This document shows positions 9,738 through 19,193 of a stretch of DNA of 64,000 nt, in pieces. The notes under the pieces were generated by a model that saw only the letters and a list, made by a program, of their open reading frames with translations, had not been told where the DNA came from and searched no databases. The DNA lies in contig CAMYID010000017.1 of the NCBI GenBank assembly GCA_947258435.1, forward strand, positions 44,885 to 108,884, read 5' to 3'. How positions within the stretch are numbered: position 1 is the first letter of the stretch; each line of letters begins with the position of its first letter. The position numbers and the translations under genes were made by a program. The stretch is from an uncultured Alphaproteobacteria bacterium. Its GTDB lineage: Bacteria > Pseudomonadota > Alphaproteobacteria > UBA11222.

Positions 9738-10394
9738 TCACCTGTGTTGCTGCCCGTAATCGCGGAATTTCGCCACCACCCGCGCCATTTCATCCGCATC
9801 GAGCAGCACCGGCTCGCCAAGCGTCAGCGCGGTGCAGTACTGGGCAGCAAGCGTTTCAACTTCCGCCGCCATGGCCAGCGCCTTTTCAACTGTTGCGCCA
9901 AGCGCGATCTGACCGTGATTGGCAAGCAGGCAGGCCTGCCGTGCCCGCAGCGCCGCCACCGCGTGGGTGCCAAGCGCCTCTGTCCCGAAAGTGGCATAAG
10001 GGGCGCAGCGAATGCAGTCGCCCCCCGCTACCCCCACCATATAGTGAAAGGCCGGGATTTCGCGCCGCGCGCAGGCAAGCGCTGTCGCATATCGCGAATG
10101 ACAATGCACCACCGCCCCGACTTCGGGCCGCGCCGCATAGATCGCTAGATGGAACTGCCACTCGCTGGAGGGGCGCAACGCGCCGGGCGCCACCTGCCCG
10201 CCTGCATCAACCTTTACAATGTCGCCGGGGCCCAGGTTTGCATAGGGAACACCGGTTGGTGTAATCAGCATATTGCCCGACACCCCCCGGGCTGAGACAT
10301 TGCCCGACTTTCCGGGGCTCAGCCCGCTATCGGCCATGGCACAGGCTGCTTCGACAAGCGCCGCGCGCAGCGTTTTTTCATCAGGCTTATCCAT
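9738..10394 (-). CDS. Class II aldolase/adducin family protein, probable methylthioribulose-1-phosphate aldolase
   Basis: Zinc aldolase of the L-fuculose-1-phosphate aldolase family, 218 aa. It shows the phosphate-binding motifs GKSGNVSAR and ITPTG, the Glu region [11 protein letters not shown], the metal pair [11 protein letters not shown] and a third metal His in [11 protein letters not shown]. Start ATG 10394 has AGGG 6 nt upstream and overlaps the mtnA stop by 8 nt; ATG 10400 is the alternative. Inference from context: directly after mtnA it would cleave 5-methylthioribulose-1-phosphate to DHAP and (methylthio)acetaldehyde, like Ald2 of the DHAP shunt described in Rhodospirillum rubrum. 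Sequence alone cannot exclude MtnB-type dehydratase or fuculose-phosphate aldolase activity. Confidence 0.82.
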   Translation of the reverse strand: MDKPDEKTLRAALVEAACAMADSGLSPGKSGNVSARGVSGNMLITPTGVPYANLGPGDIVKVDAGGQVAPGALRPSSEWQFHLAIYAARPEVGAVVHCHSRYATALACARREIPAFHYMVGVAGGDCIRCAPYATFGTEALGTHAVAALRARQACLLANHGQIALGATVEKALAMAAEVETLAAQYCTALTLGEPVLLDADEMARVVAKFRDYGQQHR

Positions 10395-11511
10395 GCCCAT
10401 CCCTGCCGCCTGCCAGTTCCGGGAAGAGACCGGCAAGCGCCGCCTCGCTTGCCGCGCAGACACCGCGTTCGGTAATCAACCCTGTAACAAGCCGCGCCGG
10501 TGTGACATCGAAGGCCGGGTTGGCCGCGCTACTGCCGGGTGCGGCAATCAAAACCTCCGTCAGCATGCCGGCGGGGTTACGGCCGGTGAGCGTGGTAACC
10601 TCGTCCCCCGAACGCTCCTCAATCGGGATGTCCGCAAGCCCGTCCGAAATCGTCCAGTCGATGGTGGTGGAAGGCAGGGCGACATAAAAGGGCACGCCGT
10701 TGTCACGGGCGGCCAGCGCCTTGAGGTAGGTTCCGATCTTGTTGCAAACATCCCCCCGCGCCGTTGTCCGGTCCGTGCCGACAATGCAAAGATCGACAGC
10801 ACCACGCTGCATCAAATGTCCGCCCGCATTATCGACAATCACCGTATGCGGCACGCCATGCTTGCCAAGCTCCCAGGCGGTCAGGGCAGCGCCCTGATTG
10901 CGCGGCCGGGTTTCATCGACCCAGACATGCACCGCAATCCCGGCATCATGGGCCATATAAATCGGAGCCAGCGCGGTCCCCCAATCCACGGTGGCAAGCC
11001 AGCCTGCATTGCAATGGGTCAGGATCTGTACCGGCGCACCATCCTTTTCCGCTGCCACCTCCCGGATCAGGGCAAGCCCCTGTTCGCCGATCGCACGGCA
11101 AACCGCGACATCGGCTTCACAGATTTCCGCGGCGCGCGCATAAGCCGCGCTGACGCGTTTTCCGGAATCAGCATCAGGGCCGAACGGACGCAGCGCCGCA
11201 CGCATCTGTGCCAGCGCCCAGCGCAAATTGACCGCGGTCGGCCTGCTTGCGAGCAGCCGCGCGCAGGCGGCATCAAGTGCACCATCAGACGGATAAGCCC
11301 TTAATGCGAGGCACACACCATAGGCTGCCATCGCGCCAATCAGCGGTGCGCCACGCACCTGCATAGCCGCGATCGCGTGAACGGCCCCGTCAAGATCCTC
11401 GATCCGCCGGGTTTCGAAGGCATGCGGCAGCCGCGTCTGGTCGATGATACCAACCGCCCAGCCGTCAGCTTCAACCCAAATGGGACGCCAGCTTTTGCCG
11501 TCGATCTTCAT
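10387..11511 (-). CDS. mtnA: S-methyl-5-thioribose-1-phosphate isomerase
   Basis: Isomerises methylthioribose-1-phosphate to methylthioribulose-1-phosphate in methionine salvage; related to eIF2B subunits. It is 374 aa. Visible: the substrate-binding RGAPLIG near residue 54, the catalytic Cys in [18 protein letters not shown], the catalytic Asp in [21 protein letters not shown], and the later conserved PSTTID. It starts with a 4-nt ATGA overlap on the apt stop and is followed by the aldolase. This family can also act on 5-deoxyribose-1-phosphate and deoxyadenosine-derived substrates. Confidence 0.95.
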   Translation of the reverse strand: MKIDGKSWRPIWVEADGWAVGIIDQTRLPHAFETRRIEDLDGAVHAIAAMQVRGAPLIGAMAAYGVCLALRAYPSDGALDAACARLLASRPTAVNLRWALAQMRAALRPFGPDADSGKRVSAAYARAAEICEADVAVCRAIGEQGLALIREVAAEKDGAPVQILTHCNAGWLATVDWGTALAPIYMAHDAGIAVHVWVDETRPRNQGAALTAWELGKHGVPHTVIVDNAGGHLMQRGAVDLCIVGTDRTTARGDVCNKIGTYLKALAARDNGVPFYVALPSTTIDWTISDGLADIPIEERSGDEVTTLTGRNPAGMLTEVLIAAPGSSAANPAFDVTPARLVTGLITERGVCAASEAALAGLFPELAGGRDGHG

Positions 11512-12032
11512 TCACCCTCAAAAGACACAAGCGTCAGCACTTCCTTGCCCAGCGCCTCCAGCCGCGCGCGACCACCCAGATCGGGCAGGTCAATCACAAA
11601 GCTGCATGCCACCACCTCGCCACCCAGCCGCTCGATTAGGCGGATCGCGGCTTCCGCCGTACCACCGGTGGCGATGAGATCATCGACAAGCAGAACCTTA
11701 TCCCCCTCGACAATGGCATCCTCATGCAGTTCAAGCCGATCGGTGCCATATTCAAGCGCATATTCCTCGTGGATGACGGCTGCAGGCAGCTTGCCCGGTT
11801 TGCGCACCGGCACAAAACCGCAGGAGAGCTGATGCGCCACCGCCCCGCCGAGGACGAAACCGCGCGCCTCGATCCCGGCGACCTGATCGATCCGCACGCC
11901 TGCGTGAAACTGTACCAGCCCATCGACCGCACGGCGAAAGCCCCGCGCATCCGACAAGAGCGTGGTGATATCGCGAAACATGATCCCCTTCTTCGGATAG
12001 TCTGGGATCGACCGGATATAGCTTTCGAGCAT
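11508..12032 (-). CDS. apt: Adenine phosphoribosyltransferase
   Basis: Converts adenine and PRPP to AMP. It is 174 aa, with the PRPP-binding motif [17 protein letters not shown] and the Apt-typical N-terminus [19 protein letters not shown]. Start ATG 12032 is preferred over GTG 12041 because the AGGGG ribosome-binding site is 8 nt from the ATG but abuts the GTG. Placed between mtnP and mtnA, it removes the adenine released by MTA phosphorylase, so one operon recovers both the purine and the sugar half of methylthioadenosine. Confidence 0.95.
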   Translation of the reverse strand: MLESYIRSIPDYPKKGIMFRDITTLLSDARGFRRAVDGLVQFHAGVRIDQVAGIEARGFVLGGAVAHQLSCGFVPVRKPGKLPAAVIHEEYALEYGTDRLELHEDAIVEGDKVLLVDDLIATGGTAEAAIRLIERLGGEVVACSFVIDLPDLGGRARLEALGKEVLTLVSFEGE

Positions 12033-12043
12033 GTTCAACACCC

Positions 12044-12940
12044 CTACCGACCGCGACCAGGATCATGATGCGGCGAATTACCCAGCACGCGCCCTGCCAC
12101 CGCATCAAGCTTTGCCACAAGCGCGGCATCGCGTTTTTCCGGCGCGGTAATGAGCGCGGTATCAAGCCCGCGATCACAGCCATGGGGACATGTTTCGGGC
12201 CGCGGCGCAATTTTTTCCGCCATCCGCGCGGCAAGAGCGCGGCCATGTTCGGCATTACGGGTCAGCACCTCAAGTACCGCACTCACCTCCACCGCGTCGT
12301 GATCGTCATGCCAGCAATCATAGTCTGTCACCATGGCGACAGTGGCAAAACAGATTTCCGCCTCCCGCGCCAGCTTGGCTTCAGGCATATTGGTCATCCC
12401 GATCACATCGCAGCCCCAGCTACGGTAGAGTTCCGATTCCGCGCGGGTGGAGAATTGCGGCCCCTCCATCGCCAGATAGGTGCCGCCTCGCCGATACGGC
12501 ACGCCAAGTTCGGCAATCGCGCTGTCCAGCAGATCGCCAAGCCGCCCGCAGACAGGGTCCGCCATCGACAGATGCGCAACAAGCCCTTCGCCAAAAAAGC
12601 TCTTTTCACGCGCGAAGGTGCGGTCGATGAACTGATCGACAATCACAAAAGTCCCCGGCGCCAGCGCCTCGCGGAACGAACCACAGGCGGAAATAGACAG
12701 AATATCGGTCACGCCAAGCCGCTTCAGCGCGTCGATATTGGCGCGATAATTGATGCTGCCCGGCGCGTGGTAATGGCCACGTCCATGGCGCGGCAGAAAT
12801 ACCATCTCGGTGCCGTTCAAACTGCCGCTCAGCATCGCATCAGACGGTTGCCCCCAGGGGCTTTCCACATGCTCCCAAACCGGGTTTTCGAGCCCCTCGA
12901 TCTCGTACACACCGCTGCCGCCAATTATCCCTAGCTTCAT
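12044..12940 (-). CDS. mtnP: S-methyl-5'-thioadenosine phosphorylase
   Basis: Phosphorolysis of 5'-methylthioadenosine (by-product of polyamine, homoserine-lactone and radical-SAM chemistry) to adenine and methylthioribose-1-phosphate. It is 298 aa: [12 protein letters not shown] at the N-terminus, phosphate-binding LPRHGRGH, the central SACGSFRE and the MTAP substrate-site motif [17 protein letters not shown], then [15 protein letters not shown]. First gene of mtnP-apt-mtnA-aldolase. The 90 bp upstream, between it and the DUF3108 gene, presumably carries the promoter, though I see no clear consensus. Confidence 0.95.
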   Translation of the reverse strand: MKLGIIGGSGVYEIEGLENPVWEHVESPWGQPSDAMLSGSLNGTEMVFLPRHGRGHYHAPGSINYRANIDALKRLGVTDILSISACGSFREALAPGTFVIVDQFIDRTFAREKSFFGEGLVAHLSMADPVCGRLGDLLDSAIAELGVPYRRGGTYLAMEGPQFSTRAESELYRSWGCDVIGMTNMPEAKLAREAEICFATVAMVTDYDCWHDDHDAVEVSAVLEVLTRNAEHGRALAARMAEKIAPRPETCPHGCDRGLDTALITAPEKRDAALVAKLDAVAGRVLGNSPHHDPGRGR

Positions 12941-13030
12941 TCACTCGCCCTTTTTCTGCCATTCTTGCCGCGGTAAACCGGCAAGCTGCGGCTGACCGGC
13001 AGGTCTGCGTACAGAAGCGCGGCGGCGCAA

Positions 13031-13951
13031 TCAACCATTTGTGCCAAGTCCGGCCGCACGCTGCGCCGTGTCAGGGGAACTGATGTCGATAAAACGCAGA
13101 TGACCAAGCGCCTTGCCAAAACGGGTATCGGCCATCATCCGGACCGGCAAATGCAACCGCCCCTCGGCGAACGAGGCAATCCAGAGCGTCACCTCATGCT
13201 CCCTGCCATCGCCATGCTCGCGGGCATAGGCTTCGTCAAACCCGGCGATCCGCTCGTAAACTAGTCGGCACCGTACAGCCGGGCCTGCATAAATGCCCTG
13301 CTTGCTGGCCTTAAGCTCGTCGATGCCCAGATAGGTAAAGTTGAGATTGTAACGCCGCCGCCCGTCAAACACCGGCACAGAGCCCCCACAGCTATCCTCA
13401 CCGGCTCCTGCGGCAATGGATAACAGTGCCGCGGTTTGCGGATCGACGGTGTCGCGCCTTAATTCATCGCTCACGGGCGCGCGATTGTCGCGGTTATAGG
13501 GTGGTTCGGCGGCAACCTGATGCGGATCGCCATCCACATAGTCAATCGTTACCTGTCGCGCACCCCAACGGCCATCGCTGGCTGTTTCAAAATTTCGCGG
13601 CCGCGGCCGGATTGCGGCAATGTCAGTTGCAGCCGCGTCGGAGGCAAAACCACCAGCGCTATGACTGCGTATCACGGAGCGGAAAAACAGATCCGTCAGC
13701 CCGCGGGTCCGCAATTCGGAACTGAGCCGGTAATCCGTCTTGCCCACGACACCATCGGCAACAAGCGACAGCACATGCAAACCGCCGAAATAGAATTCGA
13801 ACCCCAGATCGACCGTCAACGGCTCTTCGGATGCGGGCCTGTCACCCATCGCCTGTTTAGCCGATGCCAGTACCGGAAAGCCCGCCAAACACATCAGCAG
13901 CAGCACACCAAGACACGCGTTACGGACATTCCCATTCGCCGACCGCCGCAT
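13031..13951 (-). CDS. DUF3108 domain-containing exported protein
   Basis: 306 aa. A positively charged start ([10 protein letters not shown]) and hydrophobic stretch ending ...VLASA form a signal peptide, so the protein is probably periplasmic. The body matches the DUF3108 pattern: a beta-rich N-terminal half around [15 protein letters not shown] and a C-terminal half with [11 protein letters not shown] and [15 protein letters not shown]. Family function is unknown. It lies upstream of mtnP on the same strand and is divergent from meaB, with 122 bp between starts. No link to the salvage genes can be shown. Confidence 0.8.
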   Translation of the reverse strand: MRRSANGNVRNACLGVLLLMCLAGFPVLASAKQAMGDRPASEEPLTVDLGFEFYFGGLHVLSLVADGVVGKTDYRLSSELRTRGLTDLFFRSVIRSHSAGGFASDAAATDIAAIRPRPRNFETASDGRWGARQVTIDYVDGDPHQVAAEPPYNRDNRAPVSDELRRDTVDPQTAALLSIAAGAGEDSCGGSVPVFDGRRRYNLNFTYLGIDELKASKQGIYAGPAVRCRLVYERIAGFDEAYAREHGDGREHEVTLWIASFAEGRLHLPVRMMADTRFGKALGHLRFIDISSPDTAQRAAGLGTNG

Positions 13952-14073
13952 TCATCCTCTCCGTTTGTTTACGGGCACTATTAGAACCTGCCCGCCCCCC
14001 GCTTGCAAACAGCAAAACCAAACAATGCGGTGAGCCCTTGCAGGGTTCGGTAAAGCAGGTTAGGCAAACGGTT

Positions 14074-15105
14074 ATGAGCGAACCGGGAAAATCTTCGGCG
14101 AACGGACCTGACGCACTTGCCGCACGACTTCTGAAGGGGGAAAGGCGTGCTCTTGCCCGTGCGATCACAAAGGTCGAATCCACCCGCCTGAGCGACCGGG
14201 CCGATGCGGGTGCCATGCTGCGCACGCTGCTGCCCCATACGGGCGGGGCCATCCGGCTTGGATTTTCAGGTGCGCCGGGGGTCGGCAAATCCACCTTTAT
14301 CGAGGCATTCGGCAGCCATCTCACATCGCTCGGGCTGAAAATCGCCGTGCTGGCTATCGACCCGTCCTCAACCCGTTCAGGCGGATCGATCCTTGGCGAC
14401 AAGACCCGTATGGAGCAGCTTGCACGCGATCCGAACGCGTTTGTCCGGCCCTCGCCATCGGGCGGCGCGCTTGGCGGGGTGGCACGACGCACCCGCGAAG
14501 CCATGCTGATGAGCGAGGCGGCAGGCTATGACGTGGTCATCATCGAAACGGTGGGTGTCGGCCAGTCGGAAACAGAAGTAGCCAATATGGTCGATATGTT
14601 CGTGCTGTTGCTGTCACCGGGTGGCGGGGACGAATTACAGGGCATCAAGCGCGGCATTATGGAGCTTGCCGATCTTGTCATCGTCAATAAGGCGGATGGC
14701 GATTTCGCGGCGGCGGCAGGCCGGGCGGCGGCGGAGCATCAGGCAGCCCTGCATCTGATGCGGCCCAAGAGCCAGAACTGGCAGGTCCCTGTTCTCAAAA
14801 CCTCTGCCCTGACCGGCCTTGGCCTGGCAGAAGTCTGGCAGGCAATCCAGGACTATCGCGACGCCCTTGGCGGCGAGACAGGTGAGCTGACCCAGCGGCG
14901 CGCCGAACAGGCACGTGCCTGGATGTGGTCGGAAGTGCATGACGGGTTGCTGGAAATGCTGCACGCGGATCCGAAGATTGCGGCGCGCGCACCCGCACTT
15001 GAACAGGCGGTGAAGGCAGGCGCCCTACCCGCGGGGGAAGCCGCGGCTGAGCTGCTGCACCTTTTTCGGGATGGCTATGGCAACGGGCGGGACGACGCTC
15101 AATAA
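14074..15105 (+). CDS. meaB: Methylmalonyl-CoA mutase-associated GTPase MeaB
   Basis: G3E/SIMIBI GTPase that protects and reactivates B12-dependent methylmalonyl-CoA mutase (ArgK/MMAA family). It is 343 aa. The Walker [12 protein letters not shown] is at about 65-75, followed by the [18 protein letters not shown] switch region, [12 protein letters not shown] and the guanine motif NKAD. ATG 14074 fits the family N-terminus ([22 protein letters not shown]); the frame stays open to 13864 but crosses the divergent DUF3108 start. The mutase itself is not in the window; propionyl-CoA carboxylase, which feeds it, is 25 kb away. Confidence 0.94.
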   Translation: MSEPGKSSANGPDALAARLLKGERRALARAITKVESTRLSDRADAGAMLRTLLPHTGGAIRLGFSGAPGVGKSTFIEAFGSHLTSLGLKIAVLAIDPSSTRSGGSILGDKTRMEQLARDPNAFVRPSPSGGALGGVARRTREAMLMSEAAGYDVVIIETVGVGQSETEVANMVDMFVLLLSPGGGDELQGIKRGIMELADLVIVNKADGDFAAAAGRAAAEHQAALHLMRPKSQNWQVPVLKTSALTGLGLAEVWQAIQDYRDALGGETGELTQRRAEQARAWMWSEVHDGLLEMLHADPKIAARAPALEQAVKAGALPAGEAAAELLHLFRDGYGNGRDDAQ

Positions 15106-15122
15106 CCCGACCCTTGTGATGA

Positions 15123-16070
15123 TCAAAGGGTCTTCAGAAATGCCTCGATCTCCTCAGGGGTACCGACGGCCATACCCGTCAGATCACGGTTAATCCGTTT
15201 GGCCATACCCGTCAGCACCTTGCCGGCTCCCAGTTCAACGACTGTATCGATTCCGTTGGCCACCATGAACTCAATGCTTTCGCGCCAACGGACCATGCCA
15301 GTGACCTGGGCAACCAGAAGGCTGCGGATTTCTTCGGGATCCTCAACGATACCTGCGGTGACATTGCCGACAAGCGCGGGGATCGGTGCCTGAATTTCGA
15401 TTGTGGCAAGTGCTTCGGCCATGGCATCGGCGGCAGGCTGCATCAGGGCGCAGTGGAAGGGTGCACTGACCGGCAACAACGTTCCGCGTTTGACCCCCAT
15501 CTCCTTGGCTGCCGCGATCGCCGCTTCAACCGCTGCACGCGCACCGCTGATCACGACCTGGCCGGGCGCATTGTCATTGGCAACCTGACAGACCGCCGCT
15601 TCCGCCTTTGCCCCTGCTTCCGCGGCCCCTTCAGCCTGCCCCAGATCCGCACCCAGCAAGGCAGCCATTGCCCCCTCACCCACCGGCACCGCCTTTTGCA
15701 TCGACTGTCCGCGCAGCTTGAGCAACCGCGCCGTATCCGACAGGCCAAGGGCGCCGGCAGCAGTCAATGCGGAATATTCGCCAAGTGAGTGTCCGGCAAC
15801 AAATTTAACCTTCTCCCCCAGATCAAGACCGCCTTCGCGCTCAAGAACGCGCGCAACCGCAACACTGACGGCCATCAGGGCGGGCTGCGCATTTTCGGTC
15901 AGCGTCAGCTCGTCTTCCGGGCCTTCCCACATCAGCCGCGTCAGATTTTGCGACAGGGCGTCATTGACTTCCTCAAATACCTCACGCGCTGCAGGCATCG
16001 CTTCGGCAAGCTGCTGCCCCATGCCGACCGCCTGACTGCCCTGCCCGGGAAATGTAAATGCACGGGCCAT
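15123..16070 (-). CDS. fabD: Malonyl-CoA:ACP transacylase
   Basis: Transfers malonyl from CoA to acyl carrier protein for fatty acid synthesis. It is 315 aa: PGQGSQ at residues 8-13, the nucleophile in GHSLGEYSAL (Ser95), the His in VSAPFHCALM, and VVELGAGKVLTGM near the end. Start ATG 16070 has GGAGG 5 nt upstream. A perfect -35 TTGACA lies at 16141-16136 on this strand, but the matching -10 is poor. The usual fabG-acpP-fabF partners are absent: fabD is alone, convergent with meaB (17-bp gap) and divergent from xth. Confidence 0.96.
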   Translation of the reverse strand: MARAFTFPGQGSQAVGMGQQLAEAMPAAREVFEEVNDALSQNLTRLMWEGPEDELTLTENAQPALMAVSVAVARVLEREGGLDLGEKVKFVAGHSLGEYSALTAAGALGLSDTARLLKLRGQSMQKAVPVGEGAMAALLGADLGQAEGAAEAGAKAEAAVCQVANDNAPGQVVISGARAAVEAAIAAAKEMGVKRGTLLPVSAPFHCALMQPAADAMAEALATIEIQAPIPALVGNVTAGIVEDPEEIRSLLVAQVTGMVRWRESIEFMVANGIDTVVELGAGKVLTGMAKRINRDLTGMAVGTPEEIEAFLKTL

Positions 16071-16236
16071 AATATCCTCCCAACTCTCCGCAAATTTCTG
16101 TGCTTTCTTCTTCCTGTGCCGGGTACGCATCCCCCTGTCAAGCGCAAGCACATTTTCGCACAACCGGTAATCCGCTAAGCTGCGCACAGACTTGTTCAAG
16201 AATCCCCCCATTTGTGCAGAGGATCGCTTTATCCCG

Positions 16237-17016
16237 ATGAAGATCGCCACCTGGAACGTGAACTCGATCAAGGCCCGCCTGCCTGTCGTGCTCGACTATC
16301 TCAAGCAGGCGGCGCCCGATGTCGCATTGCTGCAGGAAATCAAGTGCATGGATGAGAAGTTTCCCGCGCTGGAGATTGAGGAACTTGGCTACAACATCGC
16401 GCTGCACGGGCAGAAGACCTATAACGGCGTGGCGATCCTGTCGAAATATCCCTTAAGCGATATCCGGTGCGGCCTGCCCGGCGACCCTGACGACGAACAG
16501 GCGCGTTATATCGAAGCGGTTGTCGAACAGGGCGAGCGACCGGTGCGTGTCGCGTCGATCTATCTGCCGAACGGCAATCCGGTCGATAGCCCGAAATTCG
16601 AGTACAAGCTCGCCTGGATGAAGCGGCTGCTTGCCCATGGGCGTGAACTGCTCAGCCATGAAGAGGCCTTTGTGCTGGGCGGTGACTATAACGTTATCCT
16701 GACCGATGACGATGTGCATGATCCGGCCGCCTGGGAAGGCGATGCCCTGTTCCGGCACGAATCAATCGCCTGGATGCGGCAACTTCTCAATCTGGGGCTG
16801 ACAGATGCCTATCGCGCCTGCCATACCGAACCGCACCGTTATACCTTCTGGGATTATCAGGGCGGCGCTTGGCAGAAGGATCACGGCATCCGCATTGACT
16901 ATCTGCTCTTGTCACCGCAAGCAGCCGACCGGCTGACAGGCAGCGAGATCGATAAACACACGCGCGGCTGGGAAAAACCCTCAGACCATGTGCCCGTCTG
17001 GGTAGAGCTGGATTAG
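16237..17016 (+). CDS. xth: Exodeoxyribonuclease III
   Basis: AP endonuclease/3'-5' exonuclease of base-excision repair, 259 aa. It carries MKIATWNVNSIKARL, the metal-binding Glu in LLQEIKC, GGDYNV, and the C-terminal RIDYLLLSP and PSDHVPVWVEL with the catalytic His. ATG 16237 fits the family start exactly; the frame remains open to 16192. Followed after 42 bp by an EthD-domain gene on the same strand. Confidence 0.96.
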   Translation: MKIATWNVNSIKARLPVVLDYLKQAAPDVALLQEIKCMDEKFPALEIEELGYNIALHGQKTYNGVAILSKYPLSDIRCGLPGDPDDEQARYIEAVVEQGERPVRVASIYLPNGNPVDSPKFEYKLAWMKRLLAHGRELLSHEEAFVLGGDYNVILTDDDVHDPAAWEGDALFRHESIAWMRQLLNLGLTDAYRACHTEPHRYTFWDYQGGAWQKDHGIRIDYLLLSPQAADRLTGSEIDKHTRGWEKPSDHVPVWVELD

Positions 17017-17058
17017 CGCCGCACGATCAGGAACCGGAAAACCCGAGCGGAGGAAATC

Positions 17059-17427
17059 ATGATCAAACTGACCTTTTGTCTGACCCGGCTGCCGCATCTG
17101 AGCCGTGCGGAATTTCAGGATTACTGGCGCAACCGCCATGCCCCGCTTGTGGCACAGCATAAGGATGCGCTGCGTATCAAACGCTATGTGCAGGTCCATG
17201 CCGCGCCTGAAGAGCTGAATGAACCGCTACGCGGGCCGCGTGGCGCGCCCCAGGGCTATGACGGGATCGCGGAACTCTGGTGGGACAGCCCGGAGGATGT
17301 CAACCGGGATGATCCGGCGGCACGCGAGGCAGGACGCCTCCTGCTTGAGGATGAACGCAAATTCATCGATCTGTCGAAGTCACCGCTCTGGTTCAATCAG
17401 GAGCATGAAATCATCAATGAGCTCTAG
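17059..17427 (+). CDS. EthD domain-containing protein
   Basis: 122 aa, a dimeric alpha/beta-barrel (ferredoxin-like) protein of the EthD family: MIKLTFCLTRLPHLSRAEF opening, then DYWRNRHAPLV, YVQVH and a C-terminal EDERKFIDLSKSPLW. Members occur in degradation pathways and polyketide cyclisation, but most have no known substrate. GGAGGAAATC directly precedes the ATG, a strong ribosome-binding site. Probably co-transcribed with xth; no functional link is evident. Confidence 0.88.
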   Translation: MIKLTFCLTRLPHLSRAEFQDYWRNRHAPLVAQHKDALRIKRYVQVHAAPEELNEPLRGPRGAPQGYDGIAELWWDSPEDVNRDDPAAREAGRLLLEDERKFIDLSKSPLWFNQEHEIINEL

Positions 17428-17494
17428 GACGCCCCCGCCCACCGCGGGTAACGCGGCCAGCCCTCGCCAGGATCGCGACGGGCATTGGCGCTCA

Positions 17495-17519
17495 TAAAAA
17501 AGGCGGGGTCACCCCCGCC
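17495..17519 (-). terminator. Rho-independent terminator of the ilv operon
   Basis: On the minus strand a perfect 7-bp stem (GGCGGGG/CCCCGCC, 17519-17513 with 17508-17502) with a 4-nt loop is followed by six U residues (17501-17496). It lies 22 bp past the ilvC stop. Read on the plus strand the same hairpin has only a weak T run, so it mainly serves ilvC and may partly stop xth/EthD transcripts. Confidence 0.85.
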
Positions 17520-17540
17520 CTTTCGGCATTCATTCCAACG

Positions 17541-18590
<1,050 letters not shown>

Positions 18591-18650
18591 TCATGGGTTA
18601 ACCGGCGCGCGCGTCAACAGCGATACGGCGCCAACTGTTTTGCGCCCGTC

Positions 18651-19163
18651 TTACAACGGTTCGGCGCCACGGGAAATAGCCGCAACGCCGGTACGCGATA
18701 CATCGATAAGACCAAGCGGCCCCATCAACTCGATAAATGCATTGATTTTCTCCGGCGCGCCAGTGAGTTCGAAGACAAAAGAGTTCAGTGTCGAATCCAC
18801 CACCCGTGCGCGAAACGCATCAGCGAGCCGCAGGGATTCAACCCGCTTTTCGCCCGATGCCCGCAGTTTGAGCAGCGCAAGCTCACGCTCGAGCGGTACC
18901 GTTTCGACCGTCAGATCGACCACCCTGTGCACCGGTACCAGCCGATCGAGCTGTGCCTTGATCTGCTCAATCACCTGCGCCGACCCCGATGTCACGATTG
19001 TGATGCGTGAGGTATGCTCCTCTGCATCGACTTCAGCGACAGTCAAACTCTCGATATTATAGCCGCGCCCGGAAAACAGGCCGATGACCCGGGCCAGCAC
19101 CCCTGCTTCATTGTCGACCAGCGCCGCAATGGTATGGGTCTGAATTGCCTCACTTGCTGACAT
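18651..19163 (-). CDS. ilvN: Acetolactate synthase regulatory (small) subunit
   Basis: 170 aa regulatory subunit conferring valine feedback control on acetohydroxyacid synthase. The N-terminal ACT domain starts TIAALVDNEAGVLARVIGLFSGRGYNIESL, and the second half, with RVVDSTLNSFVFELTGAP, completes the small-subunit fold. It sits 30 bp downstream of ilvB and upstream of ilvC, the standard operon. Often called ilvH in alphaproteobacteria. Confidence 0.96.
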   Translation of the reverse strand: MSASEAIQTHTIAALVDNEAGVLARVIGLFSGRGYNIESLTVAEVDAEEHTSRITIVTSGSAQVIEQIKAQLDRLVPVHRVVDLTVETVPLERELALLKLRASGEKRVESLRLADAFRARVVDSTLNSFVFELTGAPEKINAFIELMGPLGLIDVSRTGVAAISRGAEPL

Positions 19164-19193
19164 AAAAATACTCTTTCGCTAATTGAGCGGGGG

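Noticed and set aside
8729..10264. A 511-codon open frame on the plus strand
   Set aside because: Lies antisense to the LivH-type and aldolase genes; composition is Arg/Pro/His-rich without domains, as expected from the reverse strand of GC-rich coding DNA.
15109..15132. Terminator between meaB and fabD
   Set aside because: A 7-bp inverted repeat GACCCTT/AAGGGTC exists but has no U tract in either direction and overlaps the fabD stop, so support is too weak.
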